Of a stretch of DNA of 9,387 bases, positions 1 through 5,117 are shown piece by piece. The stretch comes from Methylococcaceae bacterium (GTDB taxonomy: Bacteria; Pseudomonadota; Gammaproteobacteria; Methylococcales; Methylomonadaceae), in the NCBI GenBank assembly GCA_030699345.1, contig JAUYMX010000522.1, positions 1-9,387 on the forward strand, in the 5' to 3' direction. The position numbers and the translations under genes were made by a program. The notes under the pieces were generated by a model, which saw nothing but the letters and a program-made list of their open reading frames with translations, did no database searches and was not told the DNA's origin. The number at the start of each line of letters is the position of its first letter. Position 1 is the first letter of the stretch.

Positions 1-535
1 TTATTGCCTTGTTAAAAACTAAATTAACAGTCAAAAAAGTAAAGAGAGTTAGGAAAAAAAACGAGCCGAAAAAAGCTAGGCTTTCCTCCCATACTTCGGT
101 GATTTCATCTAGCGGATTGGCCTGAATAATCAGTGTTAACGGTACGCCATTAACGGCGGTAATCTTATGCTCGGTTTGGTAATGACCGTCTTCAAGCAAA
201 TTAATAAACCAATTTGGCGGGAGATTATCATGCTGTTCGGCGGTATTGTTGGGCGTTAATTTGAGAATATTGCCTGACGGTTGCCGCAATTGAATATGCA
301 AATGCCGAGTTTCTTTGAGCGTATTAAATTGCGCTAGCCAGTCTGTTTCAGGTTGTGCGTTTTGCTCTACCTGAGAAAAACCAAACGCTATCAGCTTGAC
401 GGCCAAATTGATGGACGACTCGACTTCTTTGTCCACCGCAGCGCGTGCCTGCCATATCGCTATCGAACCGCCCAAAATCAGAATGCACAATGACGAGAAT
501 AGAATTCTCAGGTTGATTTGATAACGTAAACTCAT
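1..535 (-). CDS. N-terminal part of a membrane sensor protein with LapD/MoxY-type periplasmic domain (partial)
   Basis: An open frame runs from an ATG at 535-533 leftward to the window edge: 178 codons, no stop. Residues about 9-28 form a first membrane helix (RILFSSLCILILGGSIAIW). Residues about 29-150 are a periplasmic domain, and residues about 152-174 a second, Phe-rich helix. The domain has the pattern I associate with the LapD_MoxY_N family: an early E-V-E-S-S-x-N-L-A-x-K-L helix, a P-P-N-W-F segment at 106-110, and a closing I-I-Q-A-N-P-L-D-E-I-T-E-V-W run before the second helix. Members continue into HAMP plus either a histidine kinase (MoxY-like, NarL-type partner) or degenerate GGDEF/EAL (LapD-like). 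The effector half lies outside the window, so the output type is unknown. No strong Shine-Dalgarno precedes the ATG. A TTG at 586-584 is the only other in-frame start I noticed before the upstream stop, and I prefer the ATG. Confidence 0.78.
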   Translation of the reverse strand, partial: MSLRYQINLRILFSSLCILILGGSIAIWQARAAVDKEVESSINLAVKLIAFGFSQVEQNAQPETDWLAQFNTLKETRHLHIQLRQPSGNILKLTPNNTAEQHDNLPPNWFINLLEDGHYQTEHKITAVNGVPLTLIIQANPLDEITEVWEESLAFFGSFFFLTLFTFLTVNLVFNKAI

Positions 536-653
536 AGTGCCGAAGGTTGGTAAAAGGGCCGCTAGTATTGACGCGCACCGGCTCAACTAGCTATAGGAAA
601 AAATCCTTTTTAGGTATTGGTCACGGCAATAAATTTAAGTGTCATAGGATAGT

Positions 654-713
654 GTCGTTCACGTGATCAGTGGCTGATTAATTTCGATATATAAATCATC
701 ACCGATGAACGAC
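654..713. repeat. Imperfect inverted repeat in the gap between the sensor and DUF2892 genes
   Basis: GTCGTTCA at 654-661 is the exact reverse complement of TGAACGAC at 706-713. Just inside, GTGAT at 663-667 pairs with ATCAC at 698-702, leaving a 1x3 internal loop and a loop of about 30 bases. No T-run follows on either strand, so it is not a standard intrinsic terminator. It lies between the end of the DUF2892 gene and the start of the sensor gene, both on the minus strand. It could be a 3' mRNA structure for the sqr unit or a protein-binding site. I do not recognise it. Confidence 0.4.
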
Positions 714-725
714 CAGAGATAAAGC

Positions 726-780
726 GTTGGTGGAGCGGCGTCGAAGCAAACAAATAGTACGTCGACTCCACTCTGCCAAC
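726..780. repeat. Bulged inverted repeat just downstream of the sqr-DUF2892 unit
   Basis: GTTGG-TGGAG at 726-735 pairs with CTCCA (766-770) and CCAAC (776-780). Five unpaired bases (CTCTG) sit on the right arm. A further CGTCG/CGAC-type pairing is possible inside, around the GTCGAC at 761-766. It begins nine bases beyond the DUF2892 stop codon, where a transcript end or 3' stabilising hairpin would be expected. There is no following U-tract, so an intrinsic terminator is not demonstrated. Confidence 0.38.
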
Positions 781-788
781 AGTCGATT

Positions 789-989
789 TTAGAACGCAGA
801 GCCCGGTTTAATGCCCGTTTTTTTCAAAACAATCACCATTGGACACCAACCGGTAAATGCCGACTGCAATAAATTGGCACCGACAAATGCAGTAAACCAC
901 AGCCAGTTGGGATGATGGAAATGCGCTAAGGCCAGGCTGATTAAGATAAAGCTGCCGGCAACAGCCATCACTACTCTATCTATAGTCAT
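789..989 (-). CDS. Small DUF2892-family inner-membrane protein (YgaP-like membrane domain)
   Basis: This 66-residue protein has two hydrophobic stretches, about residues 6-23 and 28-46, then a short basic tail (KKTGIKPGSAF). The N-A/L-L-Q-S-A-F-T-G-W-C-P segment at about 39-50 is the hallmark of DUF2892, the membrane domain that follows rhodanese in E. coli YgaP and also occurs as stand-alone proteins. Cys49 lies in the conserved G-x-C-P turn at the end of the second helix. The start codon lies one base after the sqr stop, and an AGGGG inside the end of sqr serves as ribosome-binding site, so the two are almost certainly co-transcribed and translationally coupled. The pairing with a sulfide oxidase, and the link of the family to sulfurtransferases, suggest a role near sulfane sulfur handling or membrane tethering. 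That is inference; the family function is unsettled. Confidence 0.85.
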   Translation of the reverse strand: MTIDRVVMAVAGSFILISLALAHFHHPNWLWFTAFVGANLLQSAFTGWCPMVIVLKKTGIKPGSAF

Positions 990-990
990 A

Positions 991-2271
991 TTAGTGCCCC
1001 TTCAAACGAAGTACGCCCATCATTTTAAGCATCGCTCTTTCATAAAACGGTTCACTAATGCCTTTGCGGATTTTACGCATGAAATATTTTTCAAAACCGA
1101 TTTTAGCCAAATGCACCCATCGGCCTTCCGACGACCAAGTCGTGTTGCGTGGTGGGATTTGCGGCATGGCTAAAAATGCGACGCCGGAATCACCAAAATC
1201 AGCCAGACATAAGGCATTTAACGTGGGTACATGTGAAGGCTCTTTGCCTGCTAACTCTTCGGCAATATTATGTGCGGTGGCAGTGACCATCGATTCGATC
1301 ATATAACCGGTTTTGGGCGTGCCGGTAGGCACTGGTGTGATTTCTTGGGGAGGAATAGCTACGCAAACGCCAACTGAGTAGATGTTTTTAAAGGTTTTGT
1401 TGCGTTGATGTTCGTCAACGATTACGAAGCCGCGTGGATTGGTAAGGCCTTCAGCGCCGGCATGCCGCACTGCATCAACACCGGTGAAGGCAGGCAACAT
1501 CATTGAATGTTTGAATGGCAATTCGTGTTTTTTCTTTTCTTTGCCGTCTTCATCGACTTCGGTCACGAACATCATGCCATCTTCGATTTTATCCACTTTG
1601 GCATTGCACACCCACTTGATGGTTTTTGCACGTAGCGCACTTTCCAGCAACCCCTTGGTGTCGCCGACGCCGCCTAAGCCTAAATGACCAATGTAAGGCT
1701 CGGAGGTTACAAACGTCATTGGTACTTTGTCGCGAATTTTACGTTTACGCAGTTCGGTTTCCAATACCATCAAATATTCATAAGCCGGGCCGAAGCAAGA
1801 CGCGCCCTGAACGGCACCAATGACAATAGGGCCGGGATTTTCCATGAATTTTTCCCAGTCTTGCGCGGCAACTGCAGCGTGATCGACGTGGCAAACGGAT
1901 GAGGTATAGCCTTCGGGTCCCATGCCAGGGACTTCGTCAAATGCCAAACGAGGGCCGGTAGCGATAATCAGATAATCGTAAGCGACGTTAGAGCCATCCG
2001 CCAGTTGCACCTGATTGTTGGCAGCATCTACTTTGGTGGCTGCTTTTTGAATAAACTCGATGCCTTTCTTTTTAAAGACCGGCGCCAGTTCAATTTTTAA
2101 TTCTTCCGGGGTGCGCCATTTGGGTGGTACCCAAGGATTGGAGGGCACAAAATGGAATGTGGGGGAGTCGGAAATTGCGATGACTTCGTGATTTTTGCCG
2201 ACAGTTTCTTTCATTTCATAAGCCATCGGTACGCCGCCGATGCCCGCGCCTAACACTACTATTCGAGCCAT
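991..2271 (-). CDS. sqr: Sulfide:quinone oxidoreductase, type I-like
   Basis: This 426-residue FAD flavoprotein would oxidise sulfide to sulfane sulfur/polysulfide and pass electrons to membrane quinone. The N-terminal G-A-G-I-G-G at 8-13 is the FAD dinucleotide-binding loop. Y-L-I-I-A-T-G-P at 100-107 is the conserved A-T-G motif, and P-T-G-T-P-K-T-G-Y at 315-323 is the later FAD/quinone-region motif. Three cysteines align by context with the redox cysteines of the Acidithiobacillus ferrooxidans enzyme (Cys128, 160, 356 there): Cys127 in S-V-C-H-V-D-H, Cys159 in G-A-S-C-F-G-P-A-Y-E-Y, and Cys355 in N-A-L-C-L-A-D-F-G-D. All three are present, so the enzyme looks competent. The C-terminal W-V-H-L-A-K...M-M-G-V-L-R-L-K region (385-424) is the amphipathic membrane-anchoring tail; no transmembrane helix is needed. 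A GGAGGA at 2284-2279, seven bases before the ATG, fixes the start. It is the first gene of a two-gene unit with the DUF2892 gene. Cys222 and Cys303 are additional. Confidence 0.95.
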   Translation of the reverse strand: MARIVVLGAGIGGVPMAYEMKETVGKNHEVIAISDSPTFHFVPSNPWVPPKWRTPEELKIELAPVFKKKGIEFIQKAATKVDAANNQVQLADGSNVAYDYLIIATGPRLAFDEVPGMGPEGYTSSVCHVDHAAVAAQDWEKFMENPGPIVIGAVQGASCFGPAYEYLMVLETELRKRKIRDKVPMTFVTSEPYIGHLGLGGVGDTKGLLESALRAKTIKWVCNAKVDKIEDGMMFVTEVDEDGKEKKKHELPFKHSMMLPAFTGVDAVRHAGAEGLTNPRGFVIVDEHQRNKTFKNIYSVGVCVAIPPQEITPVPTGTPKTGYMIESMVTATAHNIAEELAGKEPSHVPTLNALCLADFGDSGVAFLAMPQIPPRNTTWSSEGRWVHLAKIGFEKYFMRKIRKGISEPFYERAMLKMMGVLRLKGH

Positions 2272-2339
2272 GAGGTTGTCCTCCAGTGGTATTGTTACAA
2301 TTAACTTCAGCGAAAAACATTATCTATGCCTAGGAATAA

Positions 2340-2378
2340 TGCCATGAAGTTAAGGTTTAACCGTTTGTCTTCATGGCA
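2340..2378. promoter_or_regulatory. 10-bp perfect inverted repeat in the divergent sqr/efflux spacer
   Basis: TGCCATGAAG at 2340-2349 is exactly repeated in inverted form as CTTCATGGCA at 2369-2378. The 19-base centre itself contains the small palindrome GGTTTAACC (2354-2362). It lies about 70-105 bases upstream of the sqr start, next to a possible minus-strand -10 (GATAAT, 2324-2319), so it is placed to act as an upstream regulator-binding site for sqr. It could alternatively form a hairpin in a longer leader. The binding protein is unknown and none is encoded in the window. Confidence 0.45.
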
Positions 2379-2448
2379 GCGAGAGCTGAATTTGTCGAAG
2401 AGTGAGCGGCTTAACTTAGTAGCATTGAACTAAGAGTTGAGGCAATGT

Positions 2449-2487
2449 TTGAAAAGTATATTAGCATCTGCTAAATTACTCTACAAT
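2449..2487 (+). promoter_or_regulatory. Candidate sigma-70 promoter for the efflux operon
   Basis: Two overlapping readings are possible. One is TTGAAA (2449-2454), a 17-base spacer, then TAAATT (2472-2477). The other is TTAGCA (2461-2466), a short 15-base spacer, then TACAAT (2482-2487), which has the better -10. Both place the transcription start at about 2484-2494, immediately before or inside the palindrome at 2492-2514, leaving a leader of about 50-60 bases before the first efflux gene. This is a match by eye, without a scoring model. Confidence 0.4.
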
Positions 2488-2491
2488 AAAT

Positions 2492-2514
2492 TTATCGACA
2501 AATTTAGTCGGTAA
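2492..2514. promoter_or_regulatory. 23-bp operator-like palindrome upstream of the efflux operon
   Basis: The arms TTATCGACAAA (2492-2502) and TTAGTCGGTAA (2504-2514) around a central T are mirror complements at 9 of 11 positions. The T/G pair at 2495/2511 and the A/A pair at 2500/2506 are the only exceptions. It covers the expected transcription start of the efflux operon and ends 29 bases before its first ATG, where TetR- or MarR-type repressors of RND operons commonly bind. The repressor is not in this window. The symmetric size fits a helix-turn-helix dimer rather than an RNA hairpin, since the arms are AT-rich. Confidence 0.55.
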
Positions 2515-2543
2515 TGTAAGTGCATTAAATTCAAGGCGAAATC

Positions 2544-3911
2544 ATGCTTAAACCTACATTAAAACAACTGCTTGTTAGCTTACTGGTTGTTTGTTCGATA
2601 ACCGCCGCCAGTGCTGAAGAGGTAGTGCGCAAAGCAGCTGATAACCAGGCATTTAGTTTGGATCAAGCCATAAACTATGCACTTGCCAACAATCCCGATG
2701 TGCAGATTGCCACAGAACGTATTGGTCAGGCGGATGCGCAATTAGGCGAAGCCTTATCGGCTTTTTACCCACAAATATCCGCCAAAGTGGGGTATCAGCA
2801 TTCCAATAACCCGGTTCAAGTATTTTCCATGGCGGTAGCGCAACGGCAGTTTGATCCGGCGTCTATAAATAGTATTAATAGTCCCGGTTACCGGCAGAAT
2901 TTTCGTCCGGAAATCATCGGTAAATTATCTTTATTTCGTGGCGGACAAGATTATTACCAAAGCAAAGCGGCAGAATTGGGGGTTGCTGTTGCCGAGTTGG
3001 AACACGCGGCCATACGCAACAGTTTGGTTGAGATGGTTACAGCAACTTATTACGGTTACTTGGCTGCCATTGAGGCGCACAAGGTCGCCAATGATTCTAT
3101 TACTGCGGTCAACAGCGAGCTTGATCAAACCCGTAAACAATACGCAGCGGGCACTGCGTTGAAGGCTGACGTGCTTTCGTTGGAAGTAAAACTGGCAGAG
3201 GCCCAGGAAAATCAAATCAGAGCCGCCAATAGCATTGAGTTGGCGCTGGTCAGTGCTAAAACCTTGCTAGGGTTGGCAACTGAGGAAAACTTTAGCTTGA
3301 CCGCACCGGCAACATTGCCGGTTCCGGTCGTATCAACTTCGTTTACCGAATTGCTCAGTCAAGCGTTGGCGCAACGTCCGGAAATACAAGCGGCGACCAA
3401 GCAAGTAGAAATAAGCGAGCGGCAAATACGCGGCGAGCAGGGCGCTTATTTGCCTAGGGCCGATGCGTTTGTCAGTTACGGTCAGGATAGTCAGGATCCA
3501 GGCTTTTCCAGTAGTCAAGACAATGTGACTGCCGGAGTGAGTGTGGAAATGGATTTGTTCACCGGGTTGAACACTAAAAACCGGGTCAGTGCGGCGGAGC
3601 GTAAAGCGGCTCAAGCGCGGGAAACAGAGCGCAAAACCCGATTGAATATCGAGCAAGAAGTGAAAACCGCCCATCTCAAATTGCAAGAAGCGCTGGCCAG
3701 ATTGCGGGTGACTGAAGCCTCGGTAAGCGCGGCAGATGAAGCGTTGAGATTGGTGAACGAACAGCGCCGCGCCGATACCGTCACCGTTACTCGTTATCTT
3801 GAAGCAGAAGCGGCCCGTAACAAAGCACATGCCAATACCATCACCGCTCATTATGATGCGTTAACGGCAGAAACCGCATTAAAACAAGCCATTGGCGAGC
3901 TTAATCAATAG
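2544..3911 (+). CDS. TolC-family outer-membrane factor of an RND efflux system
   Basis: This 455-residue protein would form the trimeric outer-membrane channel and periplasmic tunnel of a tripartite exporter. Residues 1-24 are a Sec signal peptide: Lys-containing start, hydrophobic core (LLVSLLVVCSITAA), likely cut after A-S-A before Glu25. The Cys17 context (VVC) is not a convincing lipobox, so this looks like a signal peptidase I substrate. The family's duplicated outer-membrane efflux repeat is clear: A-I-N-Y-A-L-A-N-N-P-D-V-Q-I-A at 42-56 and L-L-S-Q-A-L-A-Q-R-P-E-I-Q-A-A at 270-284. Each is followed by a strand segment (L-S-L-F-R-G-G near 128-134; E-M-D-L-F-T-G-L-N near 335-343) and then long Ala/Glu-rich helices. 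The length is normal for the family. AAGG at 2533-2536, seven bases ahead of the ATG, acts as ribosome-binding site. It is the first gene of the operon. The substrate cannot be read from this subunit. Confidence 0.92.
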   Translation: MLKPTLKQLLVSLLVVCSITAASAEEVVRKAADNQAFSLDQAINYALANNPDVQIATERIGQADAQLGEALSAFYPQISAKVGYQHSNNPVQVFSMAVAQRQFDPASINSINSPGYRQNFRPEIIGKLSLFRGGQDYYQSKAAELGVAVAELEHAAIRNSLVEMVTATYYGYLAAIEAHKVANDSITAVNSELDQTRKQYAAGTALKADVLSLEVKLAEAQENQIRAANSIELALVSAKTLLGLATEENFSLTAPATLPVPVVSTSFTELLSQALAQRPEIQAATKQVEISERQIRGEQGAYLPRADAFVSYGQDSQDPGFSSSQDNVTAGVSVEMDLFTGLNTKNRVSAAERKAAQARETERKTRLNIEQEVKTAHLKLQEALARLRVTEASVSAADEALRLVNEQRRADTVTVTRYLEAEAARNKAHANTITAHYDALTAETALKQAIGELNQ

Positions 3912-3915
3912 AGAG

Positions 3916-3969
3916 GTAGGAGCGGGTTATGCCCGCGAACGATACAAAAGTCGCGGGCATGGCTCGCTC
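3916..3969 (+). repeat. REP-like inverted pair between the channel and adaptor genes
   Basis: GAGCGGGTTATGCCCGCGA (3920-3938) faces TCGCGGGCATGGCTCGCTC (3951-3969) across a 12-base loop. A GTAG at 3916-3919 stands at the foot of the left unit, as in REP elements handled by REP-associated tyrosine transposases. Sixteen of 19 pairs are Watson-Crick. The other three (3925/3964, 3927/3962, 3928/3961) are all G·U when the plus strand is transcribed, so the operon mRNA can form a continuous 19-bp stem. It begins a few bases after the channel gene stop codon and lies 68 bases before the adaptor start. It may stabilise the upstream mRNA end or attenuate read-through. Confidence 0.75.
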
Positions 3970-4037
3970 ATTATCATTGCCTTATCCGTTAGTAGTGAAA
4001 CGAAAACAGAACGCAACACTTAACTGGAATCTTAAGA

Positions 4038-5117
4038 ATGACTCAACCTGCAAATAAGCAAAAAATTTTCAGTCTATTAGCCGCTGTTATTGGATTAGTG
4101 CTGTTGCTGATATTTATGGAAGGCGGCTTTAACGACAAAATCGCACCGGGGCAGCGACAATCTCAGTCCGGGCCAGATTTGGTCGGCTACACAACCGCGC
4201 TGGTCGAACAAAAACAACTGGACGACATACTGGCTTGGCCGGGCACAGTGCATTCGAGAACGGTAGCGAATATTGCCCCGAAAATGACGGCGCGCATTAT
4301 CGAAATCAAAGTTAATGCCGGGGATAAAGTGAAAAAAGGCGACCTGATCGCCAAGCTTGATGAGCGCGATATTCATGCTCAAGTAAATGCTGCTCAAGCC
4401 GGGTTAGCTGGAGCGATGGCACAGGCTGAAAGGGCTAAAGCCGATGAGCAGCGCATTAAAAGTTTGTACAGCAAAGAAGCTGCCACTCGGCAGAATTATG
4501 ATGTTGTGGTTGCCGCAGCCAAACAGGCACAAGCCGCAGCCAATCAAGCCGCCAGTGCTGCCAGCGAAATCAAAACCCATCTGGATGACACCAGCTTGCG
4601 GGCACCGTTTGACGGCATAGTGAGTAAACGCCATCAAGAACCCGGCGACATGGGCTTGCCGGGTGTGCCTGTAATTACCATGCAAACCACCCAGGGATTA
4701 CGTCTGGAAGCGCCAGTTCCAGCCAATTGCGCCAGTCGTTATCAAACCGGAATGAGCGTTAATGTTCGCATTGATACCTTGGGACAAAAACTCACCGGGC
4801 AAATTGATGAAATCACCCCGGAAATCGACCCGCAAACCCGCACGCAATTGATTAAAATCACCCTGCCTGCTACCGATGGCCTGCAGCCTGGGCAATACGG
4901 CTGGCTGGAACAGGCTTGTAGTCAGCATGAAGCTCTATTGATCCCAGCAAGTGCTGTGCAGCACATCGGTCAATTGGAAGTAGTTAAAGTGTTGGTCGAA
5001 GGTAAGCCGGTCATGCGTCATGTCAGAACCGGTAAAACTTACGCTGATCAGGTTGAAGTATTGTCCGGCTTGCATGCTGGGGAAACTGTGCTGATTTCAA
5101 CCGGCGAGGTTAAATAA
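4038..5117 (+). CDS. RND efflux periplasmic adaptor (membrane fusion protein)
   Basis: This 359-residue adaptor bridges the inner-membrane pump and the outer-membrane channel. An N-terminal membrane anchor spans about 9-27 (KIFSLLAAVIGLVLLLIFM). There is no lipobox cysteine, so it is anchored by the helix, not by lipid. The split lipoyl domain is seen as A-N-I-A-P-K-M-T-A-R-I-I-E-I-K-V-N-A-G-D-K-V-K-K-G-D-L at about 77-103 and L-R-A-P-F-D-G-I-V at 187-195. Between them is an Ala/Gln/Glu-rich helical hairpin (about 111-182). The beta-barrel (about 222-300) and membrane-proximal region (L-L-I-P-A-S-A-V near 300-307 to the end) follow. Cys231 and Cys294 both fall in or near the barrel. Only a weak GGA precedes the ATG, so translation may depend partly on the upstream gene. 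The stop TAA shares its last A with the pump ATG. Confidence 0.93.
   Translation: MTQPANKQKIFSLLAAVIGLVLLLIFMEGGFNDKIAPGQRQSQSGPDLVGYTTALVEQKQLDDILAWPGTVHSRTVANIAPKMTARIIEIKVNAGDKVKKGDLIAKLDERDIHAQVNAAQAGLAGAMAQAERAKADEQRIKSLYSKEAATRQNYDVVVAAAKQAQAAANQAASAASEIKTHLDDTSLRAPFDGIVSKRHQEPGDMGLPGVPVITMQTTQGLRLEAPVPANCASRYQTGMSVNVRIDTLGQKLTGQIDEITPEIDPQTRTQLIKITLPATDGLQPGQYGWLEQACSQHEALLIPASAVQHIGQLEVVKVLVEGKPVMRHVRTGKTYADQVEVLSGLHAGETVLISTGEVK

Noticed and set aside
348..578. Minus-strand 76-residue open frame
   Set aside because: It overlaps the sensor gene in another frame, has no recognisable family features, and the overlapping frame has clear membrane helices and a known domain pattern.
726..780. 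Integron attC-like site, because of the GTTGG...CCAAC ends
   Set aside because: attC sites read AAC first and GTT last; here the order is reversed and no integrase or cassette structure is present.
2325..2377. Possible sigma-54 promoter (TGGCA...GGCA) upstream of sqr on the minus strand
   Set aside because: The GG and GC elements are 12 bases apart instead of 10, so the -24/-12 spacing is wrong.
2486..2495. ATAAATTTAT palindrome and the CTAAATT/AATTTAG 7-bp repeat near the efflux promoter
   Set aside because: Both are AT-rich and short enough to arise by chance; the overlapping 23-bp palindrome with GC-containing arms explains the region better.
3333..3851. Minus-strand 172-residue open frame inside the channel gene
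   Set aside because: It lies wholly within the strongly supported TolC-family gene, has biased shadow-type composition and no recognisable domain.
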